Source: Opitutia bacterium UBA4654 (GTDB lineage Bacteria; Verrucomicrobiota; Verrucomicrobiia; Opitutales; Intestinicryptomonadaceae). From it: a stretch of 10,054 nt of DNA. The notes beneath the pieces were generated by a model. It had not been told where the DNA came from. It searched no databases and saw only the letters and a program-made list of their open reading frames with translations. Location: the NCBI GenBank assembly GCA_002405555.1, contig DHMA01000224.1:1-10054 (forward strand), in the 5' to 3' direction. The position numbers were made by a program, and so were the translations under genes. Positions 1 through 6,303 of the stretch are shown in pieces. How positions within the stretch are numbered: position 1 is the first letter of the stretch; the number at the start of each line of letters is the position of its first letter.

Positions 1-1559
1 TCGTAGTCGACATCGGCGGCAAAAGCGAAGGCGTCGTACCGGTAAGCGAATTTATCGACATCAACGACGTTCAGGTCGGTCAGGAAATCGAAGTTTTGTT
101 GGAAAAACTCGAAGACCGCGAAGGCAACCCCGTAATCTCCTACGACAAAGCCCAGCAGAAGAAGAACTGGGAGGAAATCCTCGCCAACTGTCAGGAAGGC
201 GCAATCCTCCCCGGTCGCGTCAAGGCGAAAGTCAAGGGCGGTCTCATCGTCAGCATCGGCGTCGACTCGTTCCTGCCCGCTTCGCAAATCGACGTCCAGC
301 CCCCGAAGAATTTGGACCAGTACGTCGGCCAGACCTACGACTTCAAAGTCGTTAAAATCAACGCCGAACGCAAGAACATCGTCGTTTCGCGCCGCGAACT
401 CATCGAAGAACAGCGCGCCGAAAAACGCCGCAAGCTCCTTTCCGAAGTCAAGCCCGGCGACATTCGCAGAGGCGTCGTAAAGAACATTACGGACTACGGA
501 GCGTTCATCGACCTCGACGGTCTCGACGGCCTCCTCCACATCACCGACATGAGCTGGGGCAGAATCTCGCACCCCTCGGAAATGGTGAAAGTCGGCGAAG
601 AAGTTTCGGTCATGATTATCGAAGTAGACCAGGAACGCGAACGCGTATCCCTCGGCCTCAAACAGACCACTTCGAACCCGTGGGAAAACATCGAACGCAA
701 GTACCCCGTGGGCGCGCACGTCCGCGGCAAGGTTGTCAACCTCGTCAACTACGGCGCGTTTATCGAACTCGAAGAAGGCGTGGAAGGCTTGGTTCACATC
801 ACGGAATTCTCGTGGACAAAGCGCATCACGAAACCCTCCGAAGTGCTTAAAGTCGGCGACGAAGTCGAAGCGGTTGTCCTCAGCATCGCAAAGGACGAGC
901 AGAAGATTTCGCTCGGTCTGCGCCAGCTCGAAGAAAATCCGTGGGAAATGGCAGTCCACAACTACCCCGTGGGCGCGCATGTCCGCGGCAAGGTTCGCAA
1001 TCTGACGACCTACGGCGCGTTCGTCGAACTCGAAGAAGGCATCGACGGCATGGTTCACGTCTCCGACATGAGCTGGACGCGCAAAATCAACCACCCCTCG
1101 GAAATGCTCAAAAAGGGCGACGAAGTCGACGCCATCGTGCTCCTCGTCGATCCCGAAAACCAGCGCATTTCGCTCGGCATCAAGCAGCTCTCCGTCGACC
1201 CGTGGGAAGAAATCGATTCGCTCTTCAAAATCGGCGACTTGGTTAAGGGCAAGGTCAGCAAAATCACAAACTACGGCGCGTTTGTCGAACTCCAAAACGA
1301 CATCGACGGTCTGGTTCACATCAGCCAAATCAGCGAAGAACACGTCGACAAGATTAAGGACCACCTCAAAGTGGGCGACGAAGTTACCGCTCGCGTCGTG
1401 AAAATCGACCGCGACGAACGCCGCATCGGGCTGTCCATCAAGGCCGCCCAGTACGACGCCGACAAGCTCGCGGAAGAAGTTGCGGCTTTCGAAAAAATCC
1501 GCAAAGACCAAGACCTCACCTCTCTCGGCGACCTCTTGGACGAAGCCACAAAAGAATAA
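1..1559 (+). CDS. rpsA: 30S ribosomal protein S1, 5' end cut by window
   Basis: The frame is open from base 3 to the TAA at 1557-1559, giving 518 visible codons, so only the N-terminus is missing; the TTG at 96 is internal, not a start. S1 is the RNA-binding protein of the small ribosomal subunit that captures and unfolds mRNA for initiation. Six OB-fold S1 repeats can be read: domain 1 (partial, to about 150), domain 2 (about 198-414), then four strongly alike ones at about 447-670, 700-930, 960-1190 and 1220-1450. Domains 3-6 carry the signature of the family, for example NYGAFVEL followed by GLVHIS and ending in RISLGIKQ. The less conserved domains 1 and 2 match the ribosome-anchoring half of long Gram-negative S1. 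Repeats 3-5 are separated by an NPWE or DPWE linker. The total fits the roughly 550-residue S1 of Gram-negatives. Identification is very secure; only the start lies outside view. Confidence 0.97.
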   Translation, partial: VVDIGGKSEGVVPVSEFIDINDVQVGQEIEVLLEKLEDREGNPVISYDKAQQKKNWEEILANCQEGAILPGRVKAKVKGGLIVSIGVDSFLPASQIDVQPPKNLDQYVGQTYDFKVVKINAERKNIVVSRRELIEEQRAEKRRKLLSEVKPGDIRRGVVKNITDYGAFIDLDGLDGLLHITDMSWGRISHPSEMVKVGEEVSVMIIEVDQERERVSLGLKQTTSNPWENIERKYPVGAHVRGKVVNLVNYGAFIELEEGVEGLVHITEFSWTKRITKPSEVLKVGDEVEAVVLSIAKDEQKISLGLRQLEENPWEMAVHNYPVGAHVRGKVRNLTTYGAFVELEEGIDGMVHVSDMSWTRKINHPSEMLKKGDEVDAIVLLVDPENQRISLGIKQLSVDPWEEIDSLFKIGDLVKGKVSKITNYGAFVELQNDIDGLVHISQISEEHVDKIKDHLKVGDEVTARVVKIDRDERRIGLSIKAAQYDADKLAEEVAAFEKIRKDQDLTSLGDLLDEATKE

Positions 1560-1579
1560 CGCAATTCTTTTTGCAAAAG

Positions 1580-1607
1580 CCGCGCCCCAATCGGGCGCGG
1601 TTTTTTT
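1580..1607 (+). terminator. Rho-independent terminator of rpsA
   Basis: CCGCGCCC (1580-1587) pairs perfectly with GGGCGCGG (1593-1600) around a 5-base loop. Seven Ts follow directly (1601-1607). It lies 21 bases after the S1 stop codon. Confidence 0.93.
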
Positions 1608-1970
1608 GCGCCCGCACGCGGGAAATTACGCCCGCAGAAATCGGCATTGAACACGCGCACGAAGACATTGCGCCGCAATAGCCGCCCCGCCTTTCACATA
1701 ATGCGCAACTATCCACGCCCCCTGCTCCTTTCGGAAGGCTTACCGCTTGCATTGCTTTTCGCGCAACAAGAAAAGCACGCCCGCGCAAAACAGCAACGCT
1801 CCCGCGCCACACGCAAACCACCGCGCAAACGTCTCCGCGCGGCACAACCCGCCCCCTCACGCGGCGCACAGAAACCGCCCCGATCGCGCCCGCTTCTGCC
1901 CTACGGCGTTGCACGCAGGCGGCGGAATATTGTAAATAAACGGTTTTTCCCTTTTCGGAATGCGATTCTT
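1608..1970. other. Gene-poor gap with no convincing coding sequence
   Basis: This GC-rich stretch has a C-rich plus strand. Open frames exist on both strands, but they translate to arginine/proline/alanine-rich (plus) or low-complexity cysteine/arginine-rich (minus) peptides without recognisable domains. The longest minus frame even runs through the rpsA terminator and into rpsA itself. The only thing worth noting is a 35-codon minus-strand frame (1847-1740, TTG start) whose middle, WFACGAGALLFCAGVLFLL, would make one membrane helix followed by a basic tail; it has no ribosome binding site. From about 1921 the sequence becomes AT-richer, leading into the promoter region of the next gene. Confidence 0.5.
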
Positions 1971-1971
1971 G

Positions 1972-2000
1972 TTGACCGCCCACTGCGGAAAAAATAATCG
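1972..2000 (+). promoter_or_regulatory. Candidate promoter of the isomerase-like gene
   Basis: TTGACC at 1972-1977 matches five of six -35 bases. A 17-base spacer leads to TAATCG at 1995-2000, a weak -10; AATAAT at 1993-1998 (15-base spacer) is a better hexamer with poorer spacing. Either way transcription would begin within a few bases of the ATG at 2010, giving an almost leaderless mRNA. Confidence 0.35.
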
Positions 2001-2009
2001 TTTCGGCAT

Positions 2010-2834
2010 ATGAAAACTCTAAAATATATGCTCTTGGGGGCGATGGCGGCGTTGCTTGCGGCGGCTTGTGCGCAGCAGCAACGCGCTCCGCGCAAAATCT
2101 CGGTTCAAATGTACACCACGCACGGCTACACGCTTGAAGAATCAATCGTCGGGCTGGCGAAGCTCGGCATAACGCGAATCGAAAGCACGCCGATTCAGAA
2201 AATCTCGAAAAGATTCGGGAACGCGCTTTTCAATCCCGACTCCACTCCCGAACAGCGCGAGTTCGTAAAAAAACTGCTCGCCGACAACGGCATGGCAATC
2301 ACCACAATTTACTACATTCCGCCGAAAAACGAGGAACAGCTCGCAAAGCTCATGGAGTTCGGCAGGGAATTCGGGGTAAGGCTTTTCGTCGGCGAATCGC
2401 GCGAGGACATGCTCGACCTCTGGGAAAAATACTGCCAAAAATACGGGGCTAAAATGGCAATCCACTGCCACCAGCGCGGTTCGAACACGCCGTACTGGAA
2501 CCCCGAAGCCGTGCGCAAAATTGTGGACAAATACAAGAACATCGGCTTCTGCGCCGAAACGGGCGCGTGGTCGCGCTCCGGCATAGACCCGATTGCCGCG
2601 CTGAAAATCGCCGACGGCAAGATTTTCGCCCTCCACCTCAAAGACCAAAAGACTTTCGGCGACATCAACAGCGCGGGAGTAAACTACGGAACGGGCGCGC
2701 TCGACATGAAGGGCATTCTCGCCGAGCTTGACCGTCAGGGCTTTGACGGAGACTTCGTAATCGAACAGGGCGACGACCAGAAAAACGCTTTCGAAATCGT
2801 GAGGTTCGACGCCGAATGGCTCAAAAACAACTAA
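2010..2834 (+). CDS. Sugar phosphate isomerase/epimerase-like lipoprotein
   Basis: This 274-residue protein belongs to the xylose-isomerase-like TIM-barrel family (AP-endonuclease-2 fold), whose members isomerise or epimerise sugars with a divalent metal. Residues 1-20 look like a lipoprotein signal: basic start, hydrophobic core and LLAAAC with Cys20, so the enzyme is probably exported and lipid-anchored. The barrel begins at ISVQMYTTHGYTLEESI (30-46), with IHCH at 151-154, a CAETGAW segment at 181-187, LHLKD at 208-212 and FVIEQGDD at 249-256. His209 and Glu252 sit where the family places metal ligands. The segment usually read as DTGHW is ETGAW here (Glu183, Ala186), so one expected active-site His is lost and an Asp became Glu. 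The ATG at 2010 gives the complete signal; no Shine-Dalgarno is visible. It stands alone between two terminators. The fold is clear, but the substrate cannot be told, and catalytic activity is uncertain. Confidence 0.85.
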   Translation: MKTLKYMLLGAMAALLAAACAQQQRAPRKISVQMYTTHGYTLEESIVGLAKLGITRIESTPIQKISKRFGNALFNPDSTPEQREFVKKLLADNGMAITTIYYIPPKNEEQLAKLMEFGREFGVRLFVGESREDMLDLWEKYCQKYGAKMAIHCHQRGSNTPYWNPEAVRKIVDKYKNIGFCAETGAWSRSGIDPIAALKIADGKIFALHLKDQKTFGDINSAGVNYGTGALDMKGILAELDRQGFDGDFVIEQGDDQKNAFEIVRFDAEWLKNN

Positions 2835-2858
2835 GCGCAGGCGACAAAATTTCCGAAC

Positions 2859-2887
2859 GCGCGGGGCGACGCTCCGCGCTTTTTTTT
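2859..2887 (+). terminator. Rho-independent terminator of the isomerase-like gene
   Basis: A nine-pair stem (2859-2867 with 2871-2879, one G-T pair) closes a GAC loop and is followed by eight Ts (2880-2887). It starts 24 bases after the stop codon of the rightward gene. Confidence 0.92.
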
Positions 2888-2914
2888 GTCTTTGCGGGCA
2901 ACTTGTCGGGGCGC

Positions 2915-2941
2915 AAAAAAGCCCGCGTGAAATACGCGGGC
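2915..2941 (-). terminator. Rho-independent terminator of the HPr gene
   Basis: GCCCGCGT (2921-2928) pairs with ACGCGGGC (2934-2941) around a 5-base loop. The A-run at 2915-2920 reads as six Ts on the minus strand, just after the stem. It lies 32 bases beyond the HPr stop codon. Confidence 0.9.
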
Positions 2942-2973
2942 GGTGTCGAAAAAACATCGGGTTCGGCGAAAAA

Positions 2974-3255
2974 TTATTCTTCGTCGAACTTGCGGTTGAA
3001 GAGGGCTTCGATTTCGTCGAGCATAGAGTCGGCATCGTCGCCGCTTGCGATGAACTTGACTTCCGAGCCTTTGCCCGCGGCGAGCATCATCAGGCTCATG
3101 ATACTTTTGCCGTTGACCTGTTCGCCGTCTTTTTCAACCCAAACTTCGCAATTCGCATACTTGTTGGAAATGCGCACAATCATGGCGGCGGGACGGGCGT
3201 GTATTCCCATCTTGTTCTGTACGGTAAGGACTCTGGATATTTCTGTTTCCGGCAT
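2974..3255 (-). CDS. ptsH: HPr family phosphocarrier protein
   Basis: This 93-residue cytoplasmic protein is of normal length for HPr, the small phosphorelay protein of the PEP:sugar phosphotransferase system. It takes phosphate from enzyme I and hands it to sugar-specific EIIA domains. The active-site motif GIHARPAA puts the phosphorylated histidine at His19 (His15 in E. coli). NGKSIMSLMML carries Ser51 at the place of the regulatory serine (Ser46), in the context recognised by HPr kinase/phosphorylase, so carbon-signalling use is plausible. C-terminal residues 72-93 form the usual acidic helix (DDADSMLDEIEALF). No enzyme I, HPr kinase or permease gene is adjacent; the gene is monocistronic between its own promoter and terminator. 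The ATG (3255-3253) has no Shine-Dalgarno but an A/T-rich leader. In some bacteria without sugar permeases, HPr serves regulation only; the window cannot decide this. Confidence 0.95.
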   Translation of the reverse strand: MPETEISRVLTVQNKMGIHARPAAMIVRISNKYANCEVWVEKDGEQVNGKSIMSLMMLAAGKGSEVKFIASGDDADSMLDEIEALFNRKFDEE

Positions 3256-3279
3256 GATTTGTAAATTTTTAAAACTGCC

Positions 3280-3307
3280 ATATTGCTTCGCGAAAAATCC
3301 GCGTCAA
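3280..3307 (-). promoter_or_regulatory. Candidate promoter of the HPr gene
   Basis: On the minus strand TTGACG (3307-3302) is a near-perfect -35, followed after 16 bases by CAATAT (3285-3280), a moderate -10. It would give a short, A/T-rich leader of roughly 18-20 bases before the HPr ATG. Confidence 0.45.
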
Positions 3308-3332
3308 GTAAATTTTCTAAATTTTTGATTCA

Positions 3333-3465
3333 TATAATCTACGCATGCGCCGCCCGACGCGCCCCGCGCGGGCAAAATCGGCGGAATGCGCCGTTTGCGC
3401 GCTTTTAACATTTGACTTTCCCGCGTTTATGGAGGCAAATAAAAGGCGACTTTTTTTACAAAATC
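3333..3465 (+). promoter_or_regulatory. Candidate promoter and leader of the sensor gene
   Basis: A perfect TATAAT lies at 3333-3338, but the bases 17 upstream (AAATTT) are a poor -35. A second possibility is TTGACT at 3412-3417, an excellent -35 without a clear -10. If the first is used the leader is about 120 bases, GC-rich and able to fold (for example around CCCGCGCGGG near 3364), ending in an A/T-rich tract before the ATG at 3466. A GGAGG at 3430-3434 is about 30 bases too far upstream to serve that ATG. Confidence 0.3.
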
Positions 3466-4902
3466 ATGGCTACTCCATTTGCTAAGACGTCTCTTTGCGC
3501 GACTCTCGTTTCAGCCGCCGCATGCGCGAACGCCGCCGAAACCGCAGGCTCGGTTTCCGCCGCAACCGCTTTCGCCGCGCTCGCCGCCCTTGCCCTCGCG
3601 GCGGGCGTTGTATGTTTTGCGTGCATGCGCAGGCTCGCAAAAGCCGTCGCAGAGCGCAGGCGTCTGGAATCGGTTCTCGACGCCCTGCCCTTCAACTTCG
3701 CGGCGGCGAAAGCCGACGGCGAATTCCTCTATCTGCACTACACAAACCCCGCGTTCGACGGCGCGAAACGCCTGCGCGAATTCGGCGCGAAAGACGAAAA
3801 GCTCTACAAACGCGCCTTCCGCGAAATCTCCGACACCGCCGCGAAAACCGCGAAGTTCGAGTTCGAGTCGTCGGTCGAAAACGGCCGCCGATACGAGGCG
3901 GAGGTGCGCCCGCTCCCCGAAAACGTGTTCGGCGAGCAGGTCTTTCTGCTCACGGGCGTAGACATCACCGACCGCCACTCCAACCAGACCCGCGCCGACA
4001 TTCTGCACGAGCACGAAAAGATTTTCAGAATCGCCCTCCAAATGATTGCCCAAAACAAGGGCTTTGACGACTTCTCGAACTGGCTGCTCGAAAACCTCAT
4101 GAAATGGCTGCAAGCCGACAGGGTAGCCGCCTACAAATTCGGCGGGAACGGTCTGTCCGTCTTGGCGGAATGCGCAAGAGTTGCGGGCGGCGCGGGCATC
4201 GAATGCGAAATCGGGGAATCGTCGAAATTCCGCGCGATGCTGAAATTGCAAAACGCCGTTGTGTACGACTCCGCCGATCCGAAAACGGAGGAGTCGGTTG
4301 ACGCAATCCTGCCTTATCTCAAAGCGCAGGGCGTGAAGTCCGCCGTGTTTTTCGGCGCGGTCTCCGACGGCGAGCCCGTCGGCTTCCTCTCGGCGGAGTG
4401 CCTGAAAAACCGCAGAAAGTTTTCCGACTTCGACAAAAACGCCGTAGTCAACGCCGCAAAAATCATACAAATTGCGCAGGACAGAAAGGACTCGTACCGA
4501 AAGCTCAAAGACAGCATGTTGCGCAAAAGGCTTGTCCTGCAAACGCTCGACTTCCCCGTAATCCTCCTCGACCCCGACGGCAATGTCGAAACCTCCAACG
4601 ACGCCGCAAAATCCCTCGCGGGCAAAGTCCCCGAAAATCTCGCCGACCTCGCGGAAGTCGCCGACGGATTCTCCGAGCTTTTCGAAAAGGCGAAATCCGA
4701 AAAATCGGCGGAGCCTAAACGCGCGTTCATCGGCGGCAACGTCTACGAAATATCGTGCAAGCCCGCGCTCGACGACGCCGACAATGTCGCGAACGTCGTC
4801 GCGATTTTCTCCGACATCACAAAAATCTACAAGGAGGGCGAGGGCAACATTCCCACGAATATCCCCGCGACCGCCATTCAAAAAGTGGAGGCGGACAAAT
4901 AA
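3466..4902 (+). CDS. Membrane-anchored PAS-GAF-PAS sensor protein without output domain
   Basis: This is a 478-residue signalling protein. I chose the ATG at 3466: the in-frame TTG at 3412 lies inside a -35-like TTGACT and would put charged residues before the hydrophobic start. Residues 7-24 form a signal-peptide-like segment ending in ANAAE; residues 31-53 are one membrane helix, followed by basic RRLAKAVAERRR. A first PAS-like domain spans about 66-170, ending in the typical GVDITDRH. A GAF-like domain spans about 185-338, ending in KFSDFDKNAVVNAAKIIQIAQ. A second PAS domain spans about 355-456, with FPVILLDPDGNVETSNDAA and the closing IFSDITKIYK. Only about 22 residues follow, with no histidine kinase, GGDEF, EAL, HTH or phosphatase domain. 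Ligand and partner are unknown; no partner gene is next to it. It may act through protein contacts or be a kinase remnant. folE2 follows 47 bases downstream on the same strand. Confidence 0.8.
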   Translation: MATPFAKTSLCATLVSAAACANAAETAGSVSAATAFAALAALALAAGVVCFACMRRLAKAVAERRRLESVLDALPFNFAAAKADGEFLYLHYTNPAFDGAKRLREFGAKDEKLYKRAFREISDTAAKTAKFEFESSVENGRRYEAEVRPLPENVFGEQVFLLTGVDITDRHSNQTRADILHEHEKIFRIALQMIAQNKGFDDFSNWLLENLMKWLQADRVAAYKFGGNGLSVLAECARVAGGAGIECEIGESSKFRAMLKLQNAVVYDSADPKTEESVDAILPYLKAQGVKSAVFFGAVSDGEPVGFLSAECLKNRRKFSDFDKNAVVNAAKIIQIAQDRKDSYRKLKDSMLRKRLVLQTLDFPVILLDPDGNVETSNDAAKSLAGKVPENLADLAEVADGFSELFEKAKSEKSAEPKRAFIGGNVYEISCKPALDDADNVANVVAIFSDITKIYKEGEGNIPTNIPATAIQKVEADK

Positions 4903-4904
4903 GC

Positions 4905-4932
4905 TTGCCTTAATTGCGAATCGGTAGATTAT
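4905..4932 (+). promoter_or_regulatory. Weak candidate promoter of folE2
   Basis: TTGCCT (4905-4910, four of six -35 bases) and GATTAT (4927-4932, four of six -10 bases) are 16 apart in an AT-rich gap between the sensor gene and folE2. folE2 might equally be cotranscribed with the sensor gene, as no terminator lies between them. Confidence 0.22.
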
Positions 4933-4949
4933 CTTGAAGTTTTATTGAG

Positions 4950-5903
4950 ATGAATCAGGACAAAACAGACCGCACACAACCGAAAGCGAATTACGAGGAA
5001 AATTTCTCCGCCGACAGCAATTACAGAAGCTCGCTGCCAGACGTGCAAAACGCCCCCAAAGACGCTATTCGCGGCGCAAACGTGCCCATTGCGCAGGTCG
5101 GAATCCACAACTTCAAGCTCCCGCTGAAATTCAAAACTCAGGACGGCTCCGCGCGCGAGCTTCAGGCGTCGATAACCGCAACCGTCTCGCTCGCCGCCGA
5201 CTGCAAGGGCGTGAACATGTCGCGGATAATGCGCGTATTCTATCTCTTTACTGACGAAATCTTCACGCCCGACACCCTGCGGACAATCCTCGCAAAAATG
5301 AAGGAGCAGCTCGAAACCTCCCGCGCGAGAATCAAAATTTCGTTCGAATACCCCATCTTGCAAAAAAGCCTCAGAAGCGGGCACCGCGCTTGGCAGTACT
5401 ACAAATGCGCGTACGAGGGCTTCGTCGACGAGCGCGGCGCGTTCAAAAAAAACGTGCAGTTCGACTTTGTATACTCATCCGCGTGCCCCTGCTCCGCCGA
5501 GCTTAGCGAGCACGCCCGCCGAACCCGCAACGTCTACTGCGTGCCGCACTCGCAGCGTAGCAAGGCGCGTGTGCTCGCGGAAATCGCCGACGGCGCAAGC
5601 GTTTCGATTGAGGACATGCACGCGCTCTGTCTCGAAGCCCTCAAAACCGAAACGCAAACAATCGTCCGCCGCGAAGACGAGCAGGCTTTTGCCGAGCTCA
5701 ACGGCGCGTACGCCAAATTTATCGAAGACGCAACGCGTCTGCTCTATCAGGAATTCGACGCCGACAAGCGCATTGCCGACTTCGAAATAGCCTGTATCCA
5801 CCTCGAAAGTCTCCACTCGCACGACGCAGTAGGCGTCATTTGCAAAGGCCTCCCCAACGGCCTCTCCGCCGACTTCTCCGACTTCGAAGACCTCCTCTGT
5901 TAG
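4950..5903 (+). CDS. folE2: GTP cyclohydrolase FolE2 (type IB)
   Basis: This 317-residue cytoplasmic enzyme converts GTP to 7,8-dihydroneopterin triphosphate, the first step to tetrahydrofolate (and, in many bacteria, the route to queuosine). It belongs to the metal-promiscuous FolE2 family, unrelated in sequence to the zinc-only FolE. The family signatures are all present: GVNMSRIMR (87-95), SSACPCSAEL (176-185) with the catalytic cysteine in the CPC pair (Cys179/Cys181), VPHSQRS (198-204), EDEQAFAELNGAYAKFIED (242-260) with the conserved glutamate, and the metal-site stretch HLESLHSHDAVG (284-295) with Glu286, His289 and His291. About 30 polar residues precede the conserved start, as in other FolE2. 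The ATG at 4950 has no Shine-Dalgarno sequence. No other folate gene is near. FolE2 is often induced by zinc shortage through Zur where a FolE paralogue exists; I see no clear Zur box here. Identification is secure. Confidence 0.95.
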   Translation: MNQDKTDRTQPKANYEENFSADSNYRSSLPDVQNAPKDAIRGANVPIAQVGIHNFKLPLKFKTQDGSARELQASITATVSLAADCKGVNMSRIMRVFYLFTDEIFTPDTLRTILAKMKEQLETSRARIKISFEYPILQKSLRSGHRAWQYYKCAYEGFVDERGAFKKNVQFDFVYSSACPCSAELSEHARRTRNVYCVPHSQRSKARVLAEIADGASVSIEDMHALCLEALKTETQTIVRREDEQAFAELNGAYAKFIEDATRLLYQEFDADKRIADFEIACIHLESLHSHDAVGVICKGLPNGLSADFSDFEDLLC

Positions 5904-5919
5904 GCAGGCTGCAGCCTGC
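5904..5919. repeat. Perfect 16-base palindrome at the folE2 stop codon
   Basis: GCAGGCTGCAGCCTGC begins at the base after the folE2 TAG and equals its own reverse complement. As DNA it could bind a dimeric protein; as RNA its arms pair with almost no loop, so it is a poor hairpin. It has no T-run. It may be part of a dispersed repeat. Confidence 0.6.
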
Positions 5920-5927
5920 ACGGCGTC

Positions 5928-5943
5928 GGAGCTTCGCTCCTTT
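5928..5943 (+). terminator. Short hairpin with T-tail after folE2
   Basis: GGAGC (5928-5932) and GCTCC (5936-5940) pair around a TTC loop, followed by TTT (5941-5943) and CTGTGAT. The stem is short for a terminator and the T-run weak, so alone it may only pause polymerase; it could assist the stronger hairpin downstream. Confidence 0.4.
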
Positions 5944-5955
5944 CTGTGATTATGC

Positions 5956-5979
5956 GGCGCGGGTATACCCGCGCCTTTT
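5956..5979 (+). terminator. Probable terminator of folE2
   Basis: A perfect 20-base palindrome (5956-5975, centre GTATAC) can form a GC-rich stem of about eight pairs with a 4-base loop. TTTT (5976-5979) and CTGT follow. This is the best termination signal for folE2, about 55 bases after its stop codon. The palindrome is symmetric, but the T-run favours the plus strand. Confidence 0.6.
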
Positions 5980-6180
5980 CTGTATCAGTTCGTATTGGCT
6001 TCGCCAATTACTTGTGTTGGGAAATGCTGAGCGTTTGCAAGAAACAAATATAAAATAGACGCGCTACGCGCGGAAAAAGAAAAAGCGGAAATCCGAAAAC
6101 ACAGTTTCTTTGCATACCCCCTACCCCACTTTTCTCCCAGCGCATTCTAAAAAACTTCCGCGCCGTGCGCTCACTTTTTA
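5980..6180. other. Convergence zone with small hairpins, no gene
   Basis: Contents seen: a TTGGC-TTC-GCCAA hairpin (5995-6007); an AT-rich stretch (about 6040-6058); a CGCG-CTA-CGCG hairpin (6060-6070), which on the minus strand is followed by a T-rich tract and could weakly end the acetyltransferase transcript; a purine-rich run (6072-6085); a C-rich run (6117-6138, G-rich on the minus strand). A 92-codon minus-strand frame crosses this area and the inverted repeat beside it, but looks like read-through of repeat DNA, not a protein. Confidence 0.5.
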
Positions 6181-6303
6181 GGCGCGTTAGAGTGCCGTTC
6201 AGACGGTGGCTTTCCCGCGCTTGCGGGGTGCGTGGCGTACTTAGCGTACGCGAGCAGTCCGCAAGTGCGGGGAAACGCCGTATCAACGGTGCTATAACGC
6301 GCC
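6181..6303. repeat. 123-base imperfect inverted repeat, MITE/REPIN-like
   Basis: Perfect 9-base ends GGCGCGTTA (6181-6189) and TAACGCGCC (6295-6303) bound the element. The arms stay alike to the centre, where GCGTAC (6235-6240) and GTACGC (6246-6251) flank a 5-base loop; by eye about four fifths of roughly 58 aligned positions agree. Each arm also carries two matching mini-hairpins: CCGT-4-ACGG (6195-6206 and 6278-6289) and a CCGC/GCGG stem (6214-6227 and 6259-6270). Two inverted hairpin-bearing units facing each other is the design of a REP doublet (REPIN) or MITE. No transposase is in the window and no target duplication is evident. The acetyltransferase stop codon lies inside the right end. 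A purely structural RNA role is possible, but there is no T-run for a terminator. Confidence 0.7.

Noticed and set aside
1516..2145. 209-codon minus-strand frame over the gap after rpsA
   Set aside because: It overlaps rpsA, its terminator and the start of the isomerase gene, and is low-complexity.
2142..3035. 297-codon minus-strand frame across the isomerase and both terminators
   Set aside because: It runs through two strong terminators and into the HPr gene, and its translation has no family features.
3429..3485. 18-residue frame ATG GAG GCA... overlapping the sensor start, as a possible leader peptide
   Set aside because: It has no ribosome binding site, no regulatory codon run, and could arise by chance; nothing else supports attenuation.
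3511..4881. 456-codon open frame on the minus strand opposite the sensor gene
   Set aside because: Its valine/glycine/arginine-rich translation has no domain logic and mirrors the codon bias of the real gene, whose PAS and GAF motifs are clear.
6117..6138. G-rich minus-strand run as a possible G-quadruplex
   Set aside because: Only three runs of three or more Gs are present in a compact stretch; four are needed for a standard quadruplex.
6008..6286. 92-codon minus-strand frame beyond the acetyltransferase
   Set aside because: Most of it is the inverted repeat and hairpin DNA read as protein; it has no domain and a poor start.
5904..6303. CRISPR array or tRNA cluster among the many hairpins
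   Set aside because: The hairpins differ in sequence and are not evenly spaced, and no tRNA arm set or CCA-type end can be traced.
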